From the NCBI RefSeq assembly GCF_001457415.1, contig NZ_LN881721.1, positions 1-64,000 on the forward strand: 64,000 bases of DNA. The letters are read 5' to 3'. Source of the DNA: Gorillibacterium timonense (GTDB taxonomy: Bacteria > Bacillota > Bacilli > Paenibacillales > NBRC-103111). The notes under the pieces were generated by a model that was given only the letters and a program-made list of their open reading frames with translations, did no database searches and was not told the DNA's origin. The first letter of the stretch is position 1; every line of letters starts with the position of its first letter. The position numbers were made by a program, and so were the translations under genes. Positions 49,119-58,428 of the stretch are shown in pieces.

Positions 49119-51842
49119 GTGAAAGAGAAGCTCGAACGGTTTGCGATATTCCGCTTGTTGGTCGGATTGAGCCGAACGCGGGCGATCCGGCTGCTCATTC
49201 CCATTGCGGTCATCGCCCTCGTGTACATAGAAGGCTCGAATGAGCTGAAGCAGATTCACATCGGCCAGACGATCCGGCAGCTGAGGGGAATGCCCCGGCT
49301 GTCGGTATTGGCGATTCTCGGTACGGCGCTCTTCTCGGTGGCGGTGATGAGCGGGTACGATTTTCTGATCCGGCATCATTTCCGGCTGAACGTGAGCCGC
49401 GGCACGACATTTCGCTATTCGTGGATTGCCAACACCTTCAACAACATTCTCGGCTTCGCTGGTTTGACCGGAGCAGGAGTACGTACGCTCCTCTACAAGA
49501 GAAGCGGAGTACCCGCCGCCAAAATGGGGCAGGCCGTGCTGTTCCTTTCTCCGATGGTGATAACCGGGCTTTCGGTGCTGTCCTGGTTTGTGGTGACGGG
49601 GGTTTTTCCGGCGTGGACGCTGTTTGAGGTTCATCCTTGGCTGCAGATTGCCGTCTATGGCGTGGGGCTGTATTTGGTGTTCTTCATCGGCGTTCAGCGG
49701 TCATCTCTCTTCGCAAAATGGTTTAACCGTGATGGGGGGCGGATTCCGTTTGTCACGGTCGGAGCATCGCTCGGCGCTTCTTTTCTGGAATGGAGCTTCG
49801 CTGCGATGACCTTCTTCCTGATCACCCGGGAGCTGCTCGGTCCGGTTCCCTTCTGCGGAATCATCGGGCTCTATGTGGTGTCGGCGGTGGCGGGGATTCT
49901 TAGTATGGCTCCCGGCGGTATCGGGGCGTTTGACCTCACGGTGCTGATGGGGCTGCAAATCATGGATTATTCGTCCGATCAGGCGATGGCCGTGCTCGTC
50001 ATGTTCCGCTTGTTCTATTACGTGGTTCCCTGGCTGGTGGGGCTGCTTCTCGGCGCCTTCGAATTCGCAACCGGAGGGCGGCGCAAGGCGGATCGGCAGC
50101 CGGTGAAGGACCCCGAATCCGGCGAACTGTTTCAAGAGAGCGAGAGCGTAAGTGGATCGGCAGCCGCGCTTGCCAACCGATTGAACGGGGCGCTGAACGC
50201 CTGGCAGAAATTCTGGCGGCTGCCCGAGCAGCTCGGTTTCCTGACGGACTTCGGAGCATGGGCGCTCGGCAAGCTGGTGCTGATCGGCGGCTTCGTGCTG
50301 CTCCTGTCGGCGGCGACCCCCGGACTGATGCACCGGCTGAGGTTCACGAAGGAACTGCTCAGCCTGCCCGTCATGCAGCTCTCGCATCAGCTCACGGTCA
50401 TCATCGGCTTCCTGCTCATCCTCTTGTCGAGGGGCATCTCGCTAAGGGTGAAGCGGGCCTACCGGTTGACCAGTCTCCTGCTCTGGGCCGGGGCGGTGTT
50501 CAGCTTTACCAAAGCGTTCGATTTCGAGGAAGCGATCTACCTGCTCATCGTTGCCCTCATGTTGTGGATCTCGCGAGACCGGTTTTACCGGGAAGGAGCG
50601 CCGCTCTCTGGACGCTTGCTCGGGTTTTGGTTCCTGACGACAACGTTGATCGCGGTCAGCTATTATCTGCTTGGCAGTCACATGCTGGATGGGTTCATCA
50701 AGCATCTGCCGATGAAGCCGAGGCATCATGCAGCGCACGCGCTGCAGCCTCCTCACTATTATGCGATAACTGCCGCAGTCGGGCTTGTCAGCTCCTGGCT
50801 GTTCCTCACGGTGATCCTGCTCCTGCGACCGTTCCGTCATACGGAGATTGGGGCGGGTGTGGAGGAAATGGCCCGGCTGGAGGCTTTTCTCAAGACGAAT
50901 AAGGGCAATTACCTTACACATATGTACTTCACCGGAGACAAAGGCTTCTACTGGGCCAAGGGCGGCAAGGTGTTATTCGTCTATGCCAAAACGCGGGACA
51001 AGCTGGCCGTGCTGGGAGATCCGCTCGGTCCCCGTGAGCTGATCTCGGAGGCGATTGTGGAGTTCCAGCAGTATGCGGACCGGTATGCTCTATCGGTGGT
51101 CTTTTACCAGGTGGGGCCGGAGTATCTGTCGATCTATCACGACAATGGTTATCGCTTCTTCAAGCTGGGAGAGGAGGCTTTGGTCGATCTGGACGCGTTC
51201 ACCCTGAGCGGTAAAAAGAACACGGACCTGCGCGCCGTCAACAACCGCTTCGAGCGGGAGGGGTATGCGTTCGAGATCGCACAGCCGCCGCATAACGCGG
51301 ACCTGCTCTCGGAGCTGCGGGAGGTCTCCACGGAATGGCTCGACGGCAAAAAGGAAATGGGCTACTCCCTCGGCTGGTTCGATGAGCCGTATCTCCAGCG
51401 CGCTCCACTTGCGGTTTTGCGGTCCTCGGAGGGGCGGGCTCTCGCTTTCGCTTCACTTGCCCCGGTCTACGACGGCGGCCGGACGATGTCCATCGACCTG
51501 ATGCGGCACCGGAAGGATACACCGAACGGCACGATGGACTGGATGTTCATCCGTCTCCTGCAGGGGTGCAAGGAGCAGGGCTACGCCCGCTTCAACCTCG
51601 GCAATGCTCCGCTCGCGAGCGTCGGCCAGAGCAAAAGCGCCATGCGCGAGGAGCGGCTCGCATCGCTCGTGTTCCGCTACGGCGGCCATTGGTACGGCTT
51701 CCAGGGTTTGCGCCGCTACAAGGGCAAGTTCTCACCGGACTGGGAGCCGCGTTTCCTGGCGTATCCGGTGACGGTATCGCTGCCGATCCTCACGGTCGAT
51801 CTGGTGCGGCTCGTGAACCGCAAGATGAAGGGAAGCCGGTAA
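49119..51842 (+). CDS. mprF: Phosphatidylglycerol lysyltransferase MprF
   Basis: 907 aa. The N-terminal two thirds contain about 14 membrane helices (flippase part), with GAGVRTLLYKRSG and MAPGGIGAFDLTVLMGL as family landmarks. The soluble C-terminal synthase (DUF2156, about 560-900) has YFTGDKGFYWAKGGK and FNLGNAPLA. MprF transfers lysine from Lys-tRNA to phosphatidylglycerol and flips the product, lowering the surface charge and reducing sensitivity to cationic peptides. GTG start with AAAGGA. Slightly longer than typical. Confidence 0.94.
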   Translation: MKEKLERFAIFRLLVGLSRTRAIRLLIPIAVIALVYIEGSNELKQIHIGQTIRQLRGMPRLSVLAILGTALFSVAVMSGYDFLIRHHFRLNVSRGTTFRYSWIANTFNNILGFAGLTGAGVRTLLYKRSGVPAAKMGQAVLFLSPMVITGLSVLSWFVVTGVFPAWTLFEVHPWLQIAVYGVGLYLVFFIGVQRSSLFAKWFNRDGGRIPFVTVGASLGASFLEWSFAAMTFFLITRELLGPVPFCGIIGLYVVSAVAGILSMAPGGIGAFDLTVLMGLQIMDYSSDQAMAVLVMFRLFYYVVPWLVGLLLGAFEFATGGRRKADRQPVKDPESGELFQESESVSGSAAALANRLNGALNAWQKFWRLPEQLGFLTDFGAWALGKLVLIGGFVLLLSAATPGLMHRLRFTKELLSLPVMQLSHQLTVIIGFLLILLSRGISLRVKRAYRLTSLLLWAGAVFSFTKAFDFEEAIYLLIVALMLWISRDRFYREGAPLSGRLLGFWFLTTTLIAVSYYLLGSHMLDGFIKHLPMKPRHHAAHALQPPHYYAITAAVGLVSSWLFLTVILLLRPFRHTEIGAGVEEMARLEAFLKTNKGNYLTHMYFTGDKGFYWAKGGKVLFVYAKTRDKLAVLGDPLGPRELISEAIVEFQQYADRYALSVVFYQVGPEYLSIYHDNGYRFFKLGEEALVDLDAFTLSGKKNTDLRAVNNRFEREGYAFEIAQPPHNADLLSELREVSTEWLDGKKEMGYSLGWFDEPYLQRAPLAVLRSSEGRALAFASLAPVYDGGRTMSIDLMRHRKDTPNGTMDWMFIRLLQGCKEQGYARFNLGNAPLASVGQSKSAMREERLASLVFRYGGHWYGFQGLRRYKGKFSPDWEPRFLAYPVTVSLPILTVDLVRLVNRKMKGSR

Positions 51843-51852
51843 CAAATCAGCG

Positions 51853-51920
51853 GCGGCAGGGTGTCGGGGAGACGACTAGATGTGGCGGTCGTGTTCTCCG
51901 GCGTCTGCCGCCATTTTTTT
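51853..51920 (+). terminator. mprF terminator
   Basis: GGCGGCAG pairs with CTGCCGCC over a long inner loop with further pairing, followed by ATTTTTTT. Confidence 0.75.
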
Positions 51921-51969
51921 GTACGATGAGGCAAAGTAGGGTTAAGCATGAAGGTGGAGGAGTAGAGGC

Positions 51970-52449
51970 ATGTTTATTCAGATCATCGGTGTCGGCAAAT
52001 TGAAGGAAAAATACCTCGTCCAAGGCATCGCCGAATACGCGAAGCGGCTCGGGCCATACATCAAGTTCCAGATCATCGAGGTGTCCGATGAGAAAGCCCC
52101 CGACACGTTGAGCGACGCCGAAGTGGAGATCGTCAAGGATCGCGAGGGCGAGCGCATCCTCGCCCATGTGAAGCCCGATGCCCATGTCATCGCCCTCACG
52201 CTGGACGGCAAGCTCTGGAGCTCCGAAGAGCTCGCGGCCGAGCTCGACCGCCTCGCCACCTACGGCTCCAGCCACGTGGTGTTTGTCATTGGCGGCAGCC
52301 ACGGCATCGCGGATGCCGTTCTTCGTCGCGCCCAGCAGAAGCTGTGCTTCGGGCGGATGACCCTGCCGCATCAGTTGATGCGGCTTGTGTTGACGGAGCA
52401 GGTGTACCGGGCGGTGAAGATTATTCGAGGGGAACCGTACCACAAATAA
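51970..52449 (+). CDS. rlmH: 23S rRNA (pseudouridine1915-N3)-methyltransferase
   Basis: 159 aa SPOUT methyltransferase. [16 protein letters not shown] and [19 protein letters not shown] are the family signatures with the trefoil-knot SAM site; it ends in RGEPYHK. It methylates pseudouridine 1915 in helix 69. Gene intact. Its last 18 bases are the apparent attachment site of the element that follows, exactly as in staphylococcal orfX/rlmH. Confidence 0.97.
   Translation: MFIQIIGVGKLKEKYLVQGIAEYAKRLGPYIKFQIIEVSDEKAPDTLSDAEVEIVKDREGERILAHVKPDAHVIALTLDGKLWSSEELAAELDRLATYGSSHVVFVIGGSHGIADAVLRRAQQKLCFGRMTLPHQLMRLVLTEQVYRAVKIIRGEPYHK
52432..52449 (+). repeat. SCC-like attachment repeat at the rlmH 3' end
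   Basis: GAACCGTACCACAAATAA, encoding EPYHK-stop. It matches the copies at 58250 and 61908 at 14-15 of 18 bases; the differences from the 61908 copy are three synonymous third-position changes. Confidence 0.75.
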
Positions 52450-52613
52450 CGGCATGTTTTTTGTTGGGGAACTGCGTAAAAGACGTGGAAAAGGATTAGT
52501 ATGGCGAGGGTTTACCCTAAGTCACTTTCTGTGAAAAAGCCTGCTACAGAGGCGATATGCTGTGATTTGAGGGCATGGAGATGCCCATGCCCATGACTTA
52601 TTCCTATTTGGCA

Positions 52614-53780
52614 TCAGATGACGATGGTGTATGAAGTATTGGACTTTTGCTTAGAAAAAGCAAAAGCCCCTGCCACCGTTTGGGTGGAAGGGGCATATCC
52701 TAAAAAACACGCATTGATCTTATCATCGAACTCCAATTCGATGCCTTCGATTTTCTGGCCTTTCTTCACATGAATCTGCTTCACGATGATCTGAAGCAGG
52801 TTCTTTTGTGTTTCAATCGCTGCTGACGATAACAACTCATGGAATTGAGACAGCACCTGCTTTACTTGATGCAGCGGAACCGGGTCGGCGGAGCTTCGTT
52901 CAAGCTGTCTTAAGGCCTCATGCCTTCTTCGGGTCAGTGCTTCATGCTGCTGCTTGAGTTCATTCATACGTTGGATTAGAAATTCATTATCAACAACATC
53001 GGCTTCGTAAAGCTTGAAGTATTTCTTCTTTTGGGCATCCAGCGTTCCAAGCTCCTTGTCAACGGAAGCTATTTCTTTTTGGAGAGGAACGACATTCACG
53101 GTACGGTTATTATTGATTCGTGCCACAATGTCCTCCAAAATCTTAGGCTTCCCCACCACGGCAGCGATTCGGTCGGTTACATATTGTTCAGCCATGTCAG
53201 CCTTCACACTATTTGAAGTACAAACCCGGCTACCTTTGGCACGGAAGTTGCTGCAAATGTAGTATCGCCGCACAACCTTGGTACCATCCTTGAGCGTATC
53301 ATGAATCCGATGGGCGACAAGTGTTGCTCCACAGTCGGGGCAACGCATCATTCCGGTCAGCAAATAGGTTCCGTTGAAGACACGCGGCGAGGTGACGGAC
53401 TTTTTAGCGTAGAGCTTTGTACGGTATCCCACACATCCTGTGTGATAATACGTTCGTGTTCACCATCAACAATGATAGGCTCATGATTAATGCCCTTACG
53501 CCGTTGCTCACTCCAGTTTTCTCTCACGTTGTAGCGAATCTTACCGATGTAGACGGGATTGTTGATGATCGTCTTGATCGAAACGGCGCTGAATGGTTTG
53601 TTAGGCTTCGTTTTGTAGCCGTTGTGGTTCAGTTCGTTAGCAATGCTGCGCAGTCCCTGTCCTCCGGCATACATATGAAATATTTTCCTCACCAATTCAG
53701 CTTCAACGGGGTTGATTTGCAGTGAGGAATCCTTTCCTTTAGGAATGGGAACCTCGACGACATCATAGCCCAGATGCCTA
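52614..53780 (-). pseudogene. Large serine recombinase, truncated and frameshifted
   Basis: The recombinase domain (GYDVVEVPIPKGKDSSLQI onward, then RSIANELNHNGYKTK) lies in one frame at about 53780-53410. The zinc ribbon (MRCPDCGATLVAH plus YYICSN), coiled coil and C-terminal end continue in another frame from about 53430 to 52614. The switch falls at about 53405-53430. The N-terminal catalytic serine domain is absent: upstream DNA is radC. Large serine recombinases, including Ccr of SCC, integrate and excise elements; this copy cannot. Confidence 0.85.
52654..52694 (-). terminator. Terminator at the recombinase 3' end
   Basis: On the minus strand GCCCCTTCCACC, loop CAAAC, GGTGGCAGGGGC, then TTTTGCTTTTT. 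It lies within the last codons of the reading frame. Confidence 0.75.
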
Positions 53781-54168
53781 GCAGATCACCAGCATCTCTC
53801 AGTCGTTTGGTCATATCCACATCCTCCGGGCTAGGTTCGGCCTTACCCGAAGGATGGTTATGACAACAAATAATAGATGCTGAGTTAGCAAGTACAGCGA
53901 GCTTGAACGTTTCTCGTGGATGCACCAGAGCAGTGCTCAAGGTTCCACAGGATACCTGATGTAGCGCCGTAGGCTCATTTTTGGTATTTAAACAAACGAT
54001 GCAGAAGGTCTCCCTATCACAATCACCGATGAAAGGACGGAACAGATCGGCCGCATCTTTAGGCGAACGAATGACCCGATTAGGGTACAGCAGGGAAGCC
54101 TTTTCCCGTACCATACGAAGGGTAATGATCTCGACTCGTTTGGCAGGTTGAGGCTTGAGATTACTCAT
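53779..54168 (-). pseudogene. radC: RadC-like JAB-domain protein, 3'-truncated
   Basis: Starts MSNLKPQPAKRVEI with GGAGAGG upstream. The JAB/MPN metal motif HNHPSGKAEPSPEDVDMTKRL is intact, but after RLRDAGDLLGI the family continuation (usually EVLDHIIIG-like) is replaced by recombinase DNA read out of frame. The open frame ends at 53689. RadC homologues are frequent on mobile elements; the biochemical role is unsettled. About 25-30 C-terminal residues are missing, so activity is doubtful. Confidence 0.8.
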
Positions 54169-54499
54169 TATTGATCTTCCTCTCCTTGGACAATGGTGAT
54201 GAACTCCAGTATTCCAAGGAAATAATATATATTTGAGAATGTATTTCTTACGGGTGACGAGAGCCCCTCCCATTGCCCCCAGAGTGCAGTGAAATCCCCC
54301 GCATTAAGGCCCAAAGGTGCCTTGCCGCGCATGACATTCTGGAGGCTGCCCCCGCCGCCCCTAGGTTTGGGGCAGAGAGGGGATTACTCCTATTGTCAGG
54401 GGGGGATTGATTTTTTATTTTATTTCTTTTTCTTACGGGGGCAAAGGGGGCATGGATGCCCTAATTGCTTACCCGTCATGGATTGGCTCACGCCCCGCT
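54169..54499. other. Gene-free stretch inside the cassette
   Basis: Contains G- and C-run tracts (CCCCCGCCGCCCC near 54350, GGGGGG near 54400, GGGGGCAAAGGGGG near 54436) interrupted by a T-rich block at 54405-54435. Short open frames here have no start signal or family resemblance. Confidence 0.5.
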
Positions 54500-55682
54500 T
54501 TAGCTGTGCTCAGGGGGCAATGCCCCGTTTTCCGGGGCGAACACATCGGGCAGCTCAGAATGAACCGAAACAGGTTCTGGTCGCATTCTTACTTCAGCGT
54601 CTTCATCAACACCTCTGATGACCTCTGCTCGGATGCAGAGCTTGCGTGAGCGTGATCCTCCGACCATTTTTTTAACCGTGTAGTGACTTCGTTCCTTCCC
54701 GTTTTCCTTCGATGTTTCGGTCAAGGTCAACCCTTCATCCCCTAACTGCCGCCAGAGCATGGATGCTGTAATGGGAAACTGTGTTCCTTGAGCACTCAAG
54801 AAACGGAAAACGGCATTGTAGAGAACATCTGGCAGGAAGTAGAGTACTCTCGGTCACTCCATCCCACATGCGTTCCATTCTTCGGAATGTCCTCACCCGT
54901 CAGTGGTTTTGCAGCCGTCGTGTAGATGGTTCCGTTAGCTATTAGTTCAGTAACGATGTTGACAAAGCGAGTCGTAGCCTTAACCTCAGTCACCTGCTCA
55001 CCTTGTTCGCTGGCGGTGTTGAGAAAACCCGTCCAGGCCTCATGCAGAAGATGCTGACTTGTCTGCTCATCTATCGCTCTTACACTGACCGCGTACTTTA
55101 AGCCCATTTGCAGACCGAGATGAAGCCACACGGCTGCTTCGATCAGTCTGCCATGAACGCGTAGAAGGTTAGCTTCCTTTCGTTTATCGGAGAACATCTG
55201 AGATAGCTTATCGTCGTAATCTCCACTGTTCATTGCTTCCGCAAGCCAGCTTAAGTACCCTGACATTGCTTCACGAAGGCATGGGGTCTGACCTTGAGCC
55301 TCCGTTAGCTTCAGAAGATTCACATCACTGGGTTTTAGCTCTACAGGGAACAACCGGGCAACGCTAGAACCTCCTTCCAGCAAGTCCTCAGCCGTAACAA
55401 TCGCCATCCCGCGCGGCGGGTAATCGGCTCTTAGCGTGGTGTCTTGCTTCATGCGTCCCCGGCCCACCCGATCTCCGTAACCTCTCAAGATTTGCTGAGC
55501 GAGTTGAGCCATAGCCTTCGCTTCTTGAGGGGTACTTGTCGGATGATAATCGTCGATCAGCAGTAGGGAATCCTTGGTGTCAAAGCTGCGCCGTTCAAGG
55601 GAGTTAGCGGTATCCTTAAAGTTAGCGGGAGGACGCTGATGATCATAGAGAACTTTCCGAAGCAATAAGAGGCATAATTGAT
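54500..55682 (-). pseudogene. DUF927-like helicase/primase, truncated and frameshifted
   Basis: From 55682 the frame reads LCLLLLRKVLYDHQRPPANF, then LLLIDDYHPTS (Walker B-like), RPPRG-type YPPRGMAIVTAEDLL and SSVARLFPVEL, the C-terminal half of DUF927-type ATPases found in SCC (cch) and phage replication modules. At about 54840 a single-base shift moves it to a second frame (FLPDVLYNAVFRFLSAQG onward), which ends at 54500. The N-terminal half with Walker A is missing at the junction near 55680. Assignment to DUF927 is from residue patterns and is moderate. Confidence 0.65.
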
Positions 55683-55862
55683 AGCCATTGGATTACAACC
55701 TATGACTATGTTAGTAGCATTGCTGAAATATATGAAAATATACCCACTAAAGTGTATCAGCTTCAATATTCAGCAAATAGAAAGAGAAAAGAGAAGGAAT
55801 ATTTATTTCATAATGCAAGAACGGTTATAGATTCTTTTGACAAAGTTCAATTTATAGAATGA
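55680..55862 (+). pseudogene. 3' remnant of a D12-class DNA adenine methylase
   Basis: 61 codons read HWITTYDYVSSIAEIY, then YQLQYSANRKRKEKEYLFHN, the typical end of D12 class adenine methyltransferases (a TYD-Nx-I-x-x-LY block, then YSA with a basic run and EYLF). The N-terminal catalytic part is missing; the reading frame begins at the junction with the helicase remnant. AT-rich. A terminator follows. Confidence 0.55.
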
Positions 55863-55866
55863 AATG

Positions 55867-55900
55867 AAGGTTGGCCATTAACTGATGGGCAACCTTTTTT
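55867..55900 (+). terminator. Terminator of the methylase remnant
   Basis: AAGGTTGGCCAT and ATGGGCAACCTT, followed by TTTT. Confidence 0.85.
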
Positions 55901-55928
55901 GTAGATTGCTATATTTATGTTATGATGA

Positions 55929-55944
55929 CTTAGTCAAAATGACT
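55929..55944. promoter_or_regulatory. Operator-like dyad before the NUDIX regulator
   Basis: AGTCA-AAA-TGACT directly upstream of a TATAAT at 55946-55951. The same CTTAGTCA...TGAC word precedes abiH. Confidence 0.55.
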
Positions 55945-55969
55945 TTATAATAAGAGGAGATGTATATTA

Positions 55970-57001
55970 TTGAGTAAGTTGAATTTTGAACGATTATTAA
56001 CAAAAGCTGTACGTATAGATTGGACTACTTTAGCAGATTCGCAAGCTTTATCATATGAGGTTCACTTGAATGGACAATTTTATACAAAATTGAATTCAGA
56101 TCAAACTTCATGTGTTATTGGTGATTTAATAGCTGGAGCTCAGAATAACATCGCTGTTTATGTTCAGTATTTAGAAGGTGAGAAACACTTATTGCCTGGG
56201 TCTGAAGAATCTATTTGGGCTTTTCATACACCTGATGGATTACCGGTAGATATTTGTATTCTAACGGTCCTTCCTGAGTTTGAGTGTAAAAAACGCCCAC
56301 ATATGCCCTCGTTTAAACCTTATGTTCTTTTAATTCGTCGAAAAGATGAGGTCTATGAGGGGCACTGGGCATTACCGGGAGGATTTTCTAAGGTGGATGA
56401 GACACTGGATGAAGCGGCAGAAAGGGAGTTGAAAGAAGAAACTGGAATAGAGAAGGATTTTACACTTAATCAACTTAAGACGTTCTACTACAAAGGTCGA
56501 GATCCTAGAGGATGGATTCCTTCTGTTGCATATTTTTCATTAGTAAGACCTGAAATTTTTATAACTGTTCAAGATGGAAGAGATGTATTCAAAGAAATAG
56601 TATTTAAAGAACTTGAAGCGAATACAGATGCTTTAGAGGCAAAGCTTTTTACTATAGATGAAGCACTTAAACTCGAATTAGCATTCGATCATAGAGAAGT
56701 TATTAAATATGCTACGGAGCGTATGAAAACAGAGTTGTTATCAACGACAATTGCTAGACATTTTTTAAACAAAAAGGGATTTACCCTTCGTGAATTGCAT
56801 CGATTATTAAAAGATACAGTGCCTGAATTTCAGGTGGATGAAACTAATTTTTCTAAAAAACTTTTAGCAACTAAGGGGAGGGAGGGAATTTTGCTGGTAC
56901 TCAATGAAAAAGAGCAAAGATATGCGGGACCTAAAGCGCAATTATATAAGTTCAGACAGGAGGGGAACGAGCCAATCCTATCAATTTATAATTCATTTTA
57001 A
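55970..57001 (+). CDS. NrtR-like NUDIX-domain transcriptional regulator
   Basis: 343 aa. The NUDIX box fits the consensus fully (residues 138-160: G..., E144, REL, EE, G159). A C-terminal winged-helix region (about 250-343, starting near STTIARHFLNKKGFTLRELHRLL) resembles NrtR, a repressor that binds ADP-ribose or related nucleotides and controls NAD metabolism genes. The extra N-terminal segment of about 90 residues is not typical of short NrtR proteins. If the box is catalytic it may hydrolyse ADP-ribose; many NrtR proteins only bind it. TTG start after AGAGGAG. AT-rich coding, unlike the backbone. Followed by abiH with a shared operator-like word. Confidence 0.85.
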   Translation: MSKLNFERLLTKAVRIDWTTLADSQALSYEVHLNGQFYTKLNSDQTSCVIGDLIAGAQNNIAVYVQYLEGEKHLLPGSEESIWAFHTPDGLPVDICILTVLPEFECKKRPHMPSFKPYVLLIRRKDEVYEGHWALPGGFSKVDETLDEAAERELKEETGIEKDFTLNQLKTFYYKGRDPRGWIPSVAYFSLVRPEIFITVQDGRDVFKEIVFKELEANTDALEAKLFTIDEALKLELAFDHREVIKYATERMKTELLSTTIARHFLNKKGFTLRELHRLLKDTVPEFQVDETNFSKKLLATKGREGILLVLNEKEQRYAGPKAQLYKFRQEGNEPILSIYNSF

Positions 57002-57043
57002 TGTCAATACGCCTTCCGCAGAAAATAAATATAGTTTATTTAA

Positions 57044-57059
57044 CTTAGTCATATTGACA
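57044..57059. promoter_or_regulatory. Operator-like dyad before abiH
   Basis: AGTCA-TAT-TGACA, sharing CTTAGTCA.A.TGAC with the site at 55929. It overlaps the abiH -35, so binding should block transcription. Confidence 0.55.
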
Positions 57060-57082
57060 CAGTTAAATACAGTCTGTATATT
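57054..57082 (+). promoter_or_regulatory. abiH promoter
   Basis: TTGACA (57054-57059), 17-base spacer, TATATT (57077-57082). A second dyad with arms ACAGTTAAATA and TATTTAACTGT (57059-57089) spans spacer and -10. Confidence 0.75.
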
Positions 57083-57108
57083 TAACTGTAAAGGGGCGTG
57101 AGATTAAA

Positions 57109-58035
57109 ATGAACAGTTTATTTCTAATAGGTAATGGATTTGATCTTGCACATGGAATGAAAACATCATATGAAAATTTTCATGACTATCTCAAAGAAAA
57201 TCATCCTGATGCTAAAGCTTCATTTGGTGGATATGTTCCCGAATCCATAACAATGCCTGATGGCGGTGAAAGTTATAATGATGTTGAAGTAGTAGGATTA
57301 TTATTCGAAGTTATTTCAAATGCTGAACCATATGGAGATAAATGGTCTGACCTTGAAACATCAGTGGGTTATTTAGAATTGGATGACTACTTTTCTGATT
57401 GGGATGAAGATGATGACGATAATCCTTGGCATAAAGTATATAGAAATCAAGACCTAGCAGATAATCTTGTTGGAGCAATTCTAGAAATTACAGAGTATTT
57501 TGCTGATTGGATTAATGAAATTGAACCAACCGATAGCTTGCCAATAGCGGACTTCGTAAAGCTTATTGATAAGAAAAACGATTTTTTCTTAACCTTTAAC
57601 TATACTGATACATTAGAGATGTTGTATGAAGCAGAGAATGTTTGTCATATTCATGGTGAGCAAGGTGGAGAATTGTTATTTGGACATGGAAACGATGAGG
57701 ATTACTATGAGGAAAATATGGGACGGAATGTTGGTTCCGAAGATCGGCTACAGTATATGCAAAGTAAACTGAGAAAAAATACAGAAATGGCTCTTAAAAA
57801 GAATCAAGGTTTCTTTAGAAGCATTTCAAAGTCAGTTAAGAAAATATATTCTTACGGATTCTCATTTTCTAAAGTTGATGAAGTGTATGTACATGAGTTA
57901 TGCCGGATTTTACCTACAGCAGATATTACGTGGTATCTGAATGATTATGATGATGTTTCGAAGCAAGATGAGTATAAAGAAGTTGTGAGATCTTGTGGCT
58001 TTAAGGGGAGTTTTGATACATACCATATTTCGTAG
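57109..58035 (+). CDS. AbiH family abortive-infection protein
   Basis: 308 aa. The N-terminal LFLIGNGFDLAHGMKTSY (about 4-21) is the AbiH hallmark. FLTFNYTDTLE (about 160-170), VCHIHG (178-183) and LLFGHGN (189-195) follow the same order as the Asn/His motifs of SIR2-like NAD hydrolases, so a related Rossmann-type active site is likely. AbiH was named for phage resistance in lactococci; the mechanism is not established. An acidic stretch (about 98-106) is a local oddity. No membrane segment. AT-rich. The gene is intact. AAAGGGGCGTGAG precedes the ATG. Confidence 0.85.
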   Translation: MNSLFLIGNGFDLAHGMKTSYENFHDYLKENHPDAKASFGGYVPESITMPDGGESYNDVEVVGLLFEVISNAEPYGDKWSDLETSVGYLELDDYFSDWDEDDDDNPWHKVYRNQDLADNLVGAILEITEYFADWINEIEPTDSLPIADFVKLIDKKNDFFLTFNYTDTLEMLYEAENVCHIHGEQGGELLFGHGNDEDYYEENMGRNVGSEDRLQYMQSKLRKNTEMALKKNQGFFRSISKSVKKIYSYGFSFSKVDEVYVHELCRILPTADITWYLNDYDDVSKQDEYKEVVRSCGFKGSFDTYHIS

Positions 58036-58184
58036 TTTGAAATGGTACGTTCTGTAATAGTATTAAAGTTTAGAAGCTTATAGCTGCGGATTGTGAAGTT
58101 TTCAGTGACAGATCTCATATTTCAACTCCTATACGATTTGCAGGCTGAAGTTCAACATAACCACGATGATGTTTGATATAGTGT

Positions 58185-58213
58185 AAAAGGTTCACCCGCA
58201 GGTGAACCTTTTT
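58185..58213. terminator. Bidirectional terminator after abiH
   Basis: AAAAGGTTCACC, loop CGCA, GGTGAACCTTTTT. The arm GGTGAACCTT also repeats the left end of the attachment repeat at 58248, in inverted form, so it may double as a terminal inverted repeat. Confidence 0.85.
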
Positions 58214-58249
58214 GATATCACTGAAACTTGCCGCTTCAGCTATCGCGGT

Positions 58250-58267
58250 GAACCTTATCATAAGTAG
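58250..58267 (+). repeat. SCC-like attachment repeat, internal copy
   Basis: GAACCTTATCATAAGTAG, which would encode EPYHK-stop. It matches the copy at 61908 at 16 of 18 bases and the staphylococcal SCC repeat consensus (GAAGC.TATCATAA.T.A) closely. It lies in the 393-base gap between abiH and the MFS gene, where no gene is seen. Confidence 0.75.
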
Positions 58268-58428
58268 TGGATAAACTTTTCGGTAGGGCAGAACCATTGG
58301 GTTAATGTTTCAGAGCCACGAAGTTTTAAAATAGTGCCAGCATGTTAATGGCGAGAGCCATCAAGTAAATGATGGCAGAGCAGTGATTCTTGAACTAACG
58401 GCTTACCTCGGCTTGGTACGAATTACGC

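Larger units (their letters stand above)
52432..58267. mobile_element. SCC-like cassette, module 1
   Basis: Bounded by direct repeats at 52432 and 58250. Contains recombinase and helicase/primase remnants, truncated RadC, a methylase remnant, a NUDIX regulator and AbiH. Base composition falls from the GC-rich backbone to clearly AT-rich after 55680. SCC elements insert at this same codon block of rlmH using large serine recombinases. No intact recombinase remains here. Confidence 0.7.

Noticed and set aside
53689..53778. C-terminal tail of the RadC reading frame
   Set aside because: It is recombinase DNA read out of phase, not RadC sequence.
54289..54618. 109-codon plus-strand frame in the cassette
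   Set aside because: Low-complexity translation, no binding site, overlaps the helicase remnant.
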